A program made the position numbers and the translations under genes. Under the pieces are notes generated by a model, which saw only the letters and a list, made by a program, of their open reading frames with translations, was not told where the DNA came from and ran no database searches. From Magnetococcus marinus MC-1 (lineage in GTDB: Bacteria > Pseudomonadota > Magnetococcia > Magnetococcales > Magnetococcaceae), in assembly GCF_000014865.1 (NCBI RefSeq), contig NC_008576.1, forward strand, positions 2,447,501 to 2,511,500: a stretch of 64,000 bases of DNA. Reading direction: 5' to 3'. Within the stretch, counting starts at the first letter, position 1. Each line of letters opens with the position of its first letter. This document shows, one piece after another, positions 37,939-46,349 of this stretch.

Positions 37939-39971
37939 GATTGACCTCCATACAGCTTACGAAACTGGGATTGAAAACGGGAGAGATCCTCTGCATACCG
38001 ATTTTTCCATGAATCGGCAGCCTCATGGCTTGGGGTATTGCCAACGGGAGCACCTACGGCTGAAACATCCGTGCCACCCTTGTGTGGGTCATAATCGGCG
38101 GTTGGCGTGTTTGTAACCCCATGTCCCTCGATACAGGCGGAACCGTAGGCCAAGTCACACGCCCCCGGCTGCTTTTTATTAAGGTAGATGGCGCGATCAG
38201 CCTTTGCTTCCAATGCATGGATCCAACGTTCGATCTCCCGCTCTATGCGACCAAGGGCGGCTGCCGCCGCCCCATGACCGTCAATAATCTCTTCTTTTGC
38301 AAGATCTTCAGGACGAAATCCCTGACGATTGACTTTTCCAAAAGCCCTCTTGGCTTCACCAAAAAAAGCTGACAGTTCATCCCCCATAATGGCTGGGTCT
38401 GCGGCCTGAGCCATAAGATGCTCTAGCGCTGCTGAGCTGTTCAAACCGATAACACCCTGTTGGTTGAACAACGTTGGTAACAACCGCTTTAAAGGAGTAG
38501 GATCAAGCTCTGGCCTTAAATCAAGCAACACCGTTATTAACTCTGAACGTTGGTGTTGACACAAAATATGGGCCGTCGCCATATGCGCCAAACGCAAACT
38601 CTGCAAGGCTGCTCTGAGTTCGGCCATACATGCCACATAATCAAACCCATTCGGCTGGTTAAGCAGCGACTCAAGAGGCCTTTTTTTACGCATGGCTTCG
38701 CTAATACACCCTTGGTGGAATCCAAAAACATGGTTGCGTAGCAGCGATACGGGAAGCTGGCAGGCCTCCACTCCTGAATTAAAAATAAGCGCGTTAAGCA
38801 TCATGCGTTCGGTTTTTCCAAGAAACTTAATTTGGTCTGCACCTTCTCCATACAATACCGCCATTGTAGAGCTCCACGCCTTTGGCATCATTGCCGCCGT
38901 TAGGGCCGACTCCATGTAGGTACTGGGACTATACTGTTCCTCCAGGTCCACGCCATCTAGCCAGGCTGCCGCGCGGTTTTCTGCACTGGGCACATAGTAA
39001 CCATGCTGTTGATAACCAGAATTTTCCTCAAACAGATCTAACCCACCAAGGTCTAGCTCACCCTGTTCCACATCACTGCCCAGCACCTGAGCGGCTTCCA
39101 TCTCGGTCATAGATTCTGCCACCCGCAAGGCTTGTAACAGACCCACAAATTTAGAAACCACCGTTCCAAAGGTTTTATAATCCCCCTTGGTAGGCGTGTT
39201 TGCTTCACCACAACCAAGCCAAAAATCCAGCAAATGTCGATCTTCTATATCTGCTGGGTGAAAATCGTGCGCTACAGGCGAGTCTTTATCACGCGCTAAT
39301 GCCTCACGCTCGGTCATGTCATCTTCAAACCCTGGGTGGTTCATAAGAAAATGGACCAGCTCCATGGAAATAGCCTGCTGATCTTTGTCGGGCAGTTTAC
39401 CTTTCAACAGCTGTCTCAACGCGCTGGTTAAACGGTTTGCATGGCCAGCGGCTGTGGCGAAGGTCCACGGCCCTGTTGTCCATGCTTCGACCCATTGGGT
39501 CAGCCTATCGGGACCTGCCAAATGTAAAATTAGCTGCATCAACGCCACCAACAGTGGCATATGGGCATAGTTAACCGTTACCGGCTTATCTGGGTAGGGT
39601 ATGCTCACGGAGTTATCATCCATGCCAATGGCTATCCCCGCATAGTGGATGTTACCGGGGTTTTGCCGGAGAGCATAAGCATATTGACGCGCTCTGGCAG
39701 GGCGGATAAGCCAACAGAAATTAAACCATCCACCCTCTCGCCCCGTACGCCGAGAGGCAACCCGCGTCACATGTACCAGATTAAGCATATGTTTACCATA
39801 GCTATGCAGGATCAGCGTTTTTGTGAGCTTTCTAACAAGGCTAGGTTCAAAAACCGACAGGCTCTCCCCACCGGGCAGGTGGACCCACTCATCACCCAAC
39901 ATCTGCAAAAAATTGACAAGTTCTGGATCCACCGCGCCTTTAGAAATGTGTTGATATGAAGCATTATTCAT
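37935..39971 (-). CDS. Large operon protein, unknown function
   Basis: About 678 aa, soluble and largely helical, with no signal peptide. The start is placed at the ATG before NNASYQHISKG, with AAGG four bases upstream; a GTG four codons earlier is an alternative. Notable patches are HLPGGESLSVFEPSLVRKL, GREGGWFNFCWLIRPARARQYAY and a long helical region 450-640. No ATP-binding or catalytic motif was recognised. It follows the lytic transglycosylase gene by about 23 bases. Confidence 0.6.
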   Translation of the reverse strand: MNNASYQHISKGAVDPELVNFLQMLGDEWVHLPGGESLSVFEPSLVRKLTKTLILHSYGKHMLNLVHVTRVASRRTGREGGWFNFCWLIRPARARQYAYALRQNPGNIHYAGIAIGMDDNSVSIPYPDKPVTVNYAHMPLLVALMQLILHLAGPDRLTQWVEAWTTGPWTFATAAGHANRLTSALRQLLKGKLPDKDQQAISMELVHFLMNHPGFEDDMTEREALARDKDSPVAHDFHPADIEDRHLLDFWLGCGEANTPTKGDYKTFGTVVSKFVGLLQALRVAESMTEMEAAQVLGSDVEQGELDLGGLDLFEENSGYQQHGYYVPSAENRAAAWLDGVDLEEQYSPSTYMESALTAAMMPKAWSSTMAVLYGEGADQIKFLGKTERMMLNALIFNSGVEACQLPVSLLRNHVFGFHQGCISEAMRKKRPLESLLNQPNGFDYVACMAELRAALQSLRLAHMATAHILCQHQRSELITVLLDLRPELDPTPLKRLLPTLFNQQGVIGLNSSAALEHLMAQAADPAIMGDELSAFFGEAKRAFGKVNRQGFRPEDLAKEEIIDGHGAAAAALGRIEREIERWIHALEAKADRAIYLNKKQPGACDLAYGSACIEGHGVTNTPTADYDPHKGGTDVSAVGAPVGNTPSHEAADSWKNRYAEDLSRFQSQFRKLYGGQS

Positions 39972-39994
39972 AGTGCCTTGCACTCCTCTTCAAT

Positions 39995-40831
39995 CTACAT
40001 ATCAGAATACCCCTGCCAGCGACGGTCATGGTTATTAAGATAGTGGCGAAATTTCTGGCGTAACGTGTTCATTTTGCCACGAAAACGTGCGGATGGCGAG
40101 AGGTATCCCTTGTGATTAAAAGCCTCTTCCGTACCAGCGTAGTGCCCCTCTAAGCGACGCGTGAACCCTGTTTGATCTGGATTATCGCCCCACAACTCTT
40201 GGGCCAGCTCACGCGTCTGCTGCAACGATGCTTGAGCACTCGGTTCCGGCCCAGTTTCGGGTTTAATCGATTCTGGAAAGCGTTGGGTACCAATGACCGA
40301 AATAGCTGGCCGCTCCTCAGCTGTGGGCGCATGGTTCGCAGCTAAAAGGCTCTCCTCTTGGCCACGGAAGTGCTTTTCCCAGGTCAACACTTTATCGACA
40401 TAGTCGCGCGTAGAAGGGATCACCCGTGCATTGGGCATTTTGCCCACCCGCGAACCGCCATTGTAGTGGGAGAGCGCCAAATCAAAACGACCCTCATAAC
40501 GTTCCAGCAGACGATCCAAAAAATCTAGGCCCAACTGAATATTGGTGCGAGGATTATCCAGGCTATCGGCACGGACCCCCCAAAGGTTCATAGCCGTTTT
40601 TGGCAGAATTTGCATCACACCACGTTCACCGGCTTTACCCTGCAAATCGTCCTGAAAATCCGACTCCACTTTGGCCACCGCCAGCGCCAATGAAGGGGGT
40701 ACGCGGGTATGTTTGGCCAACACCACCACCATATTTTGCACCTCTGCACGGCTGGCGGCGGCCGCCTGGTTGATAACAGATAAACTAAGGGCGGCCAAAA
40801 CGGCCAAGGGCACGAGCATCTTGCGGGTCAT
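39995..40831 (-). CDS. Periplasmic lytic transglycosylase (SLT domain)
   Basis: 278 aa. A signal peptide (KMLVPLAVLAALSLSVINQAAA) is followed by an SLT domain at about 35-140: catalytic Glu in LALAVAKVESDFQ, then GERGVMQILPKTA, NIQLGLDFLDRLLERY and LALSHYNGGSRVG. It cleaves peptidoglycan glycan strands. A proline/charge-rich C-terminal extension of about 120 residues is not part of the catalytic fold. As the first gene of the operon down to 35487 it suggests that the encoded system crosses or remodels the cell wall. Confidence 0.9.
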   Translation of the reverse strand: MTRKMLVPLAVLAALSLSVINQAAAASRAEVQNMVVVLAKHTRVPPSLALAVAKVESDFQDDLQGKAGERGVMQILPKTAMNLWGVRADSLDNPRTNIQLGLDFLDRLLERYEGRFDLALSHYNGGSRVGKMPNARVIPSTRDYVDKVLTWEKHFRGQEESLLAANHAPTAEERPAISVIGTQRFPESIKPETGPEPSAQASLQQTRELAQELWGDNPDQTGFTRRLEGHYAGTEEAFNHKGYLSPSARFRGKMNTLRQKFRHYLNNHDRRWQGYSDM

Positions 40832-40927
40832 TTTTCCCTCCTATAGGTTTATAAAAAGCAGAGGGAAAGCGATCTTTTCCCTCTAGCCGCGTAGATGGAG
40901 GGATTGGGGGGATTTTTGGATTCTGTG

Positions 40928-41836
40928 TTAAAAAAAAGGGAACATCCGATACAGATTAAACCCTTCAGCAATAAATCTTAAGACTATGAAAAGCAATATA
41001 ACAACGGCTGCCAACAGGGCTGAAAAAAAGCCTAATACAGGATTATCTAAGCAAACTTTTAAAACATCAGGAAAAAAAAACAGAAAGGGAATGCAAAAAA
41101 TCATTGCGCCACCAACAGCAGGCACAAATATTTTATCTCCATGAACATTGAAAAATATGCCGCAAGAAATGAAATAATATATATTTATGATAAACACAAT
41201 ACCGATCAGAATGTTAACTGGCATATAATATCTTGAATGATCCGTAATACCATACCTATCCGTAATACCATACCTAAAGTTTAATGCCTGAGCCACGCTT
41301 AGCAGGAGTGTTATAGAAAGATATAAAGCCAGCGCAACATCATATCGAGGATTATCCTTCTCTTGTGAAACCATAAAAATCCTCTCCCGCGCCCCGGCCA
41401 TCACACTAAAACTTTGCAGTTCTACCACCCTCACCAACGCCTGCCCCGTTGTTTTGTCCACGGTTCCCATAACCACCAAATCAGCACTAAGCGCCTTACC
41501 CACCTGTTTGGCTTTTTCCTGATCCACCCAAAAAGAGGATTGAAACTTAAACTCTTTGAGTACCTGTTCAAGCATGCTGCGTTCAAGTAGAGAGCTGCGC
41601 AAACGACCAAGATGAGGGATCAGCCCATTACGCAGGTTCTCAGATAAAGCGGTCGTATAGACAGAGGTCTGGTTAGAGTGGCGCTCCAAAAGATCCGCTA
41701 CCACCACTCGTTTGCCGTTAAACACCGCCCCCTGCTCCACCAACTGCTGCACCAAAGATTCAGCCCCTTCCTCGATACTCTTGCCGCCACAGCCACTCAA
41801 CAACAGCAGAAACATGATCCCAACCCATAAACGCAT
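40928..41836 (-). CDS. Lipoprotein with FlgO/CsgG-like domain and C-terminal membrane segments
   Basis: About 302 aa. The start is the ATG of MRLWVGIMFLLLLSGCGG, with GGAGAATA upstream; the frame extends 16 codons further without support. LLSGC is a lipobox. Residues about 25-150 (KRVVVADLLER, ALSENLRNGLIPHLGR, AKQVGKALSADLVVMGTV) match the FlgO/CsgG-type outer-membrane lipoprotein fold. The unusual C-terminal half is very AT-rich and holds four or five hydrophobic helices. A perfect 18-bp tandem duplication (41240-41275) gives YGITDRYGITDH. The two halves may have been fused. Confidence 0.7.
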   Translation of the reverse strand: MRLWVGIMFLLLLSGCGGKSIEEGAESLVQQLVEQGAVFNGKRVVVADLLERHSNQTSVYTTALSENLRNGLIPHLGRLRSSLLERSMLEQVLKEFKFQSSFWVDQEKAKQVGKALSADLVVMGTVDKTTGQALVRVVELQSFSVMAGARERIFMVSQEKDNPRYDVALALYLSITLLLSVAQALNFRYGITDRYGITDHSRYYMPVNILIGIVFIINIYYFISCGIFFNVHGDKIFVPAVGGAMIFCIPFLFFFPDVLKVCLDNPVLGFFSALLAAVVILLFIVLRFIAEGFNLYRMFPFF

Positions 41837-42332
41837 GACTATTCTCCAAAAAAAATCCGTTGGAGGGGGCGTCGCCCCATCCAAGTTTTGCCCACACCAC
41901 TAGAATTAGCCTGAATCGGTGGCTTTTTTTTTGGGGCGTGCTGACCGAACGCTTTTCCCAACACATCAACCCCCTGTTTTTGCCCTTAGAATGTGGTCCA
42001 GACCACTGCTTTCCGGCAATCTATGGCCAGGCGATGCCTCAGTTTGCCTCGAACCCCCCATTTTTTCAACATCAAGGCGCAAGTACCCAGATTAGCATGC
42101 ATTCATGCCGCCATTCCTATGCTCTGTGATCATCCAACCAACGGCTATCCAGGAGCAAATCGCTTATACACCTGTTCGAATGCGTCGAATGCAGGGCAAA
42201 TGGAGTTTTTAGAATTTTTTTTACCGGCTCTTCAAAAAAAATCCCAAATCACACCATTTACCTCAACAGAGGGATCGGCCAACCACCGCCCCAGCACAAC
42301 ACACCGTTCTAACCCATAGTAGGAGAAGTCAG
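41837..42332. other. Divergent intergenic region
   Basis: It separates the minus-strand lipoprotein gene and the plus-strand exported-protein gene and must contain both promoters, though none stands out. It contains the second copy of the GC-rich hairpin (41859-41885). No credible gene is seen. Confidence 0.5.
41859..41885. repeat. Dispersed GC-rich hairpin, copy 2
   Basis: GTTGGAGGGGGCGTCGCCCC followed by ATCCAAG; the outer stem TTGGA/TCCAA and inner stem GGGGC/GCCCC are kept relative to the copy at 32374-32401, while the loop and flanks differ. The following bases are also alike (AACTTGCCCCA there, GTTTTGCCCACA here). Confidence 0.5.
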
Positions 42333-43385
42333 ATGGCAAATTGGCATTTTAATCGTTTCTTACAGCCGCGCCCCTTGTTAAACCGTATGGCCATGGGCAG
42401 CCTTGCCTTGAGCATGCTCATGGCCACGACAAACCTGGCCACTGCCGCCACAACGGGTTCAGGCATGCGTATTTTGGTGGTAGGTGAGGATAGCGACAGC
42501 AGCACCGTAAGCCGGCAAAGTGATGTTTTTAAGCGGGTGACGTCGGAACTCCAGCGGGTCATGGCAGACCACGGGCACCGCATGGTGGATGAAGAGATGG
42601 TCGCCGTAAATTGCGGGTGGAAGATCAAAACCCGCCGCCCAAAAACAGAGCTGTTTGAAGCCGCCAAGTTAGCAAACAGCTGCGATAAACCCAATACCCA
42701 TAGCCGTTTTATGGCTATGTTTCGCATGTTTGCCGACAAAAAATCCGCAGGCTACGCCACCATGCTGCGCCTGCGTCTGGTGGGCGAAGTGTATGACCTA
42801 ACCACCAATGAGTTGGTTACCAGTATCACCTATCCCCGCGACCGTGCGGCCCTAGAGTTCAGCGCACCCGCCGATTGTGACAAAAATTGTGTCACCAACC
42901 ACATTGGCCTGCACTCGGCAGATATGGCCACATCGGTTGGGGAAACCCTGGGCCGCATCCTAGATGGCCGCTTGGTTGGTGCCAGCTATACCGAAGCCGA
43001 TAATGAACACTCAGCAAACCAACAGGCACAAACAAAAGATAACTGCTGCCCCGACTGCTGCGATACAGCCACCACCTATCAGGTCACCTTACGCAGCTTT
43101 TCCACCGTCCGTGCCATGGCCTTAATTGGGATGATGAGTGAGGAGTTCCCCGGTTATATCTCACACGAAATCATTAGCAAGCAGCCCGGCATCTGGAAAA
43201 TGGAATATGTTACCCAAGCCCGGGTTGCCAAGTTGGATGAGTGGCTTAATACCATGTTGATGGATATGGAGCTAGACCCAGACCGTGACGTGATCATTTC
43301 TATCCTTGACGGCAGTTTAGTGCTCGAAAAGCTCTCGCGTGATGGGCAACCTTTGCCCCGTCGTGTTGGCCCAAGTTTTCGCTAA
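42333..43385 (+). CDS. Exported protein of unknown function
   Basis: 350 aa. A long signal peptide ends near ATTNLATAATTG. The mature protein begins MRILVVGEDSDSSTVSRQSDVFKRV, similar in tone to CsgG/FlgO-type domains, and has a Cys-rich patch NCCPDCCD at about 232-239. The C-terminal domain (TYQVTLRSFSTVRAMALIGM...) is mixed alpha/beta. The ribosome binding site TAGGAG is well placed. It is divergent from the FlgO-like lipoprotein, which suggests a functional pair at the outer membrane. Confidence 0.65.
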   Translation: MANWHFNRFLQPRPLLNRMAMGSLALSMLMATTNLATAATTGSGMRILVVGEDSDSSTVSRQSDVFKRVTSELQRVMADHGHRMVDEEMVAVNCGWKIKTRRPKTELFEAAKLANSCDKPNTHSRFMAMFRMFADKKSAGYATMLRLRLVGEVYDLTTNELVTSITYPRDRAALEFSAPADCDKNCVTNHIGLHSADMATSVGETLGRILDGRLVGASYTEADNEHSANQQAQTKDNCCPDCCDTATTYQVTLRSFSTVRAMALIGMMSEEFPGYISHEIISKQPGIWKMEYVTQARVAKLDEWLNTMLMDMELDPDRDVIISILDGSLVLEKLSRDGQPLPRRVGPSFR

Positions 43386-43402
43386 CACAACCTGCGCCAA
43401 AG

Positions 43403-43426
43403 CCCCAGGATGGGACGATCCTGGGG
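43403..43426 (+). terminator. Hairpin after the exported-protein gene
   Basis: A 9-bp perfect stem CCCCAGGAT / ATCCTGGGG with loop GGGACG, 18 bases after the stop. There is no T-run, so rho-independent action is uncertain. Confidence 0.5.
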
Positions 43427-43439
43427 TGACTGGCGCTCA

Positions 43440-44018
43440 AACAGCGGGCTTGGGTCAACACACGCGTCAAAAAGGGAATAAATCCCTTCTGGCTGTGCTG
43501 TTTTCCCTCACGAAACGCCATCCCAACGCACCAGCCCTTTTCCCCGAAACAGGCCCCAATGGGCGCGAATCCATCATGCCCCTTGTAGGTACGGGAAACT
43601 CCCGCTTTCTTCGTGCCAGCGCCACATGTCCGGTCACCAAGCACGTCACGGGAACTTCGGCATTGACCAAAAAATCAACTGTGCAGCGCTCTATTACAGG
43701 CAACCACGACTCAGCCCCTTCATCCAGCCGCTGGCGCATTCTCGCAATGGATGGCACATGGGCTATGTCAAGCGCCTCCATGAACAATCGATCTTCTCTG
43801 AACTGCGCAATCGCTTCAAAGTCGCTCTTGCCCTGTAACAGCAAACCCAAGTAGCTGCGAGCAATGTCAGCATGACTGATGCCGTGTCGCAACGACTGCG
43901 CTTTCTTCAGTTCCTTGTCCAAATTCACATAGCGATCTAGACAAGCGCCTGCCAGTGCCAGACCCCTGGTCCCCGTGTAGATCTCCTGTTCTGATTGCTC
44001 CAACTTGAACCGCTTCAT
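43440..44018 (-). pseudogene. IS1380-family transposase, N-terminal fragment with frameshift
   Basis: The first frame gives MKRFKLEQSEQEIYTGTRGL, LRHGISHADIARSYLGLLLQ, GKSDFEAIAQFREDRLF and VPSIARMRQRLDEG, typical of IS1380. Near 43620-43650 homology moves to another frame (AGVSRTYKGHDGFAPIGACF, VGMAFREGKQHSQKGF). The catalytic core beyond this is missing. Confidence 0.82.
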
Positions 44019-44109
44019 CTCACCCCCTGGGTGAATCATAAAACAGCTCATATTTTAACAAATTTATCCGCTTTGATATATGGTTACAGGCTTCACCACC
44101 CAAACAGAC

Positions 44110-44424
44110 TCACGGATCCAGGAAATATCTATAGACAATTTCTTCAATCTTGCGGCACAAGCTTCCAAGGTTTGGTGCAGAATGGATTTTCGTATAAACA
44201 TCCTCAAAATTCATAGATTCAAAATCCAACCGCGCCTCTGACAACAATCCGCTCAGACCCAGAATATCCACAAAGTTATCCATTAATGGTAGCTTTACAC
44301 CATTGCGATCTCCCTCTTTGAGTGCTGCCAAACTAGCTCCAGCACCAAGTATGAATACATGGGGAGCTGTTACTTCGATCTGAGAAACCTCTTCATCTAT
44401 TGACACTTCATACGGACTGCTCAT
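44110..44424 (-). CDS. Truncated SIR2-like (Rossmann) protein
   Basis: 104 aa with GGGGAA upstream of the ATG. VFILGAGASLAALKEGDRNG followed by VKLPLMDNFVDILGL is a nucleotide-binding signature like those at the start of bacterial SIR2-type defence proteins, which are normally several hundred residues long. The frame ends after an NFEDVYTKI segment, close to the IS1380 scrap, so the remainder was probably deleted. The Rossmann assignment is reasonable; the SIR2 family name is tentative. Confidence 0.55.
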   Translation of the reverse strand: MSSPYEVSIDEEVSQIEVTAPHVFILGAGASLAALKEGDRNGVKLPLMDNFVDILGLSGLLSEARLDFESMNFEDVYTKIHSAPNLGSLCRKIEEIVYRYFLDP

Positions 44425-44454
44425 TCATATTTCCCCGTATCTAAAGAAAATGCA

Positions 44455-46239
44455 TCACCACTTCTTCCGGTCCAGCAGCGCCATGAGGTTGCGCTTGCGC
44501 CGGTGCTCGTTGCGCACATCGGCCACGATGGCCGGAAACTCCTCTGCCTTGCCTATGGCCCCGAGGAGCTTCTTGATCTTGGCAAGGTACTCCACCGCCC
44601 CCTCATAGTAGCGCTTGTCGGCGTGTTTCAGGAGGATCCGGATGTGCTCTCGGTAGATCTGCACCGAGTTGTAAGGGTCCGTCTTCTCTCGCAGGCCGGC
44701 CAGTTCCAGCCAAAGCGGCCCCGAGCATCCGCCCTCCCGGGCCTCATTCCAGGCGGCGTCCATCTCCTTCTCCCACAGGAACACCTGCACCAGGATGGAG
44801 TGGTCGTTCAGGGAGTCGTAGTCCCACCGCCGCCGACCGGTCTGCTGCTGTTTTGATGCGGCGATCTGCTCCCGGATATGAGCCAGCGCCTTCTCCCGCC
44901 ATTCCGGCCACGCCTTGGCCAGTTTGGCGTGCTCAGCCAGAGTCTTGACCATATCAAAGGATGTGCGCTCGGTGAAAGCGGTCCAGGTCATGGCCATGGC
45001 ATCGTCATGCCGGTCGCGCCGATGGTAGGCGTGGGCGATGAACTCCCGAAGCCTGGCATCACCACCTTTTTCCGGAAAGGCCTTCCAGCCCCGTTCGGCC
45101 CACTCCAGGGCGGTGTCGTCCTGGCCATCCTTCTGGTAGATCTCGGCAATCTCCAAAAAGTGAAACTGGCGGGACAGGTTCTTCGACTTGATGGCCACCA
45201 GCTCTTCCAGGTTGCCGGATGCCTTGGCCAGGGACTCCATCATGGAGGTGATGCGGTACCGTTTGCTGTCGTAGCGTCTGGCATCCTGCTCCCTAGATTC
45301 CAACGCCTTCACCTTGGCCCAGGCCTCTTCGGTCAACTTTCGATACCGGGTCAGGCCGGCATCCCCCAGCACGTCGGCGTAGGTTTCGACGGCATGGGAA
45401 AAGGTGCCCCAGTCGTTGCCCAACTCCCAGGCAAACAGCCGCTCCGCCAACGAGGCGGGTTCAGGTTTGGCCTTGCGGCAAGCTTTGAGGTGGAGATCCT
45501 GCAACTGCTTCATGAGCATGCCCATGTCGCCGCCGGAGTCATCCACCTGTTCCACGGCGCGCTCCATGACGCTGAGGCCGTGTTCCGTGATTTCGATCAC
45601 CGCCTCGGCATGGCCTTCGTGGAGCAGCTCCTCGATGGATTCGACCACCTCGCCGATGCCGCTGGAGTAGTCGGGCATGTGCCGCCAGTCGACGAAATCA
45701 TCCGACCATGCCGCCTCTTCGATGGCGTCCTTCCAGACCGAGAGGTCCAACTTGTCCCGGCTGGTCTTGGCGGTCATGGCCAACAGGCGGCGGTTGAGCC
45801 GGTCGTCCTCCTCGCACTGCTCCAAGAGCATCTCCACCAGGGCCTCTTTGCTCTTGCCCATGAGGAAATCCCGGACGTCCTTCTCGCCGATGCTGTCGCT
45901 GGCCTTTTTGCCGGCCTCCGCCAATGGGGCCTTCTGATCCCTCGCCAGCCAAGCAAGTCCGACGGCTACGCAGTGTTTGCAGAACTCGCAATCCTCCCCC
46001 AAGGGGCAGGAGCAGTTGTGTTCAAGCTCGTCTTCCTCAACCCAGAGCTGGACCTTGTAGGCCCGCGTGCCCTGCACCTTGCCGGTGATGATCCCGTCGC
46101 TCTCTTTCAGACTGGTGACGGCCCCGTCCTGGAAGTATTCATTCCCACGCCAGTAGTAGCGGTTGCCTGCCAGCTCCATTATGGTGGCGGTGGTCAGGGC
46201 CTTTTCCAGTGCATCGGGGTTGCTCTTTTTCCGTGCCAT
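44455..46239 (-). CDS. SWIM zinc-finger protein
   Basis: About 594 aa. The start is the ATG before ARKKSNPDALEK, with GAAGA upstream. A SWIM motif (CxC...CxH) lies at about residues 75-95: HNCSCPLGEDCEFCKHCVAV. The remaining 480 residues are a helical, TPR-like solenoid (LDDTALEWAERGWKAFP-type repeats, LAEHAKLAKAWPEWREKALA). SWIM domains bind DNA or proteins and often accompany helicases. It is transcribed divergently from the WYL-helicase operon, so it is plausibly part of the same system. GC content is high, like the operon. Confidence 0.85.
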   Translation of the reverse strand: MARKKSNPDALEKALTTATIMELAGNRYYWRGNEYFQDGAVTSLKESDGIITGKVQGTRAYKVQLWVEEDELEHNCSCPLGEDCEFCKHCVAVGLAWLARDQKAPLAEAGKKASDSIGEKDVRDFLMGKSKEALVEMLLEQCEEDDRLNRRLLAMTAKTSRDKLDLSVWKDAIEEAAWSDDFVDWRHMPDYSSGIGEVVESIEELLHEGHAEAVIEITEHGLSVMERAVEQVDDSGGDMGMLMKQLQDLHLKACRKAKPEPASLAERLFAWELGNDWGTFSHAVETYADVLGDAGLTRYRKLTEEAWAKVKALESREQDARRYDSKRYRITSMMESLAKASGNLEELVAIKSKNLSRQFHFLEIAEIYQKDGQDDTALEWAERGWKAFPEKGGDARLREFIAHAYHRRDRHDDAMAMTWTAFTERTSFDMVKTLAEHAKLAKAWPEWREKALAHIREQIAASKQQQTGRRRWDYDSLNDHSILVQVFLWEKEMDAAWNEAREGGCSGPLWLELAGLREKTDPYNSVQIYREHIRILLKHADKRYYEGAVEYLAKIKKLLGAIGKAEEFPAIVADVRNEHRRKRNLMALLDRKKW

Positions 46240-46298
46240 CAGAGTCTTCCAGGGAAAGATTGAGGTTGAAAACGCATCCATGCTATCAGGAAATCAAA

Positions 46299-46328
46299 TT
46301 GACGCGCTATAGACAATCTGCATATGAT
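46299..46328 (+). promoter_or_regulatory. Candidate sigma-70 promoter of the defence operon
   Basis: TTGACG, 18 bases, TATGAT, located in the 110-bp divergent gap and 22 bases before the first possible start of the WYL gene. It is a close match to consensus. Overlapping operator half-sites for the WYL regulator could not be identified. Confidence 0.5.
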
Positions 46329-46349
46329 GCTGGGTAACGGTGGGGACTC

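Noticed and set aside
44878-46263. A 461-codon plus-strand frame opposite the SWIM gene
   Set aside because: Typical antisense shadow of GC-rich code; the minus-strand frame has the SWIM motif and a good start.
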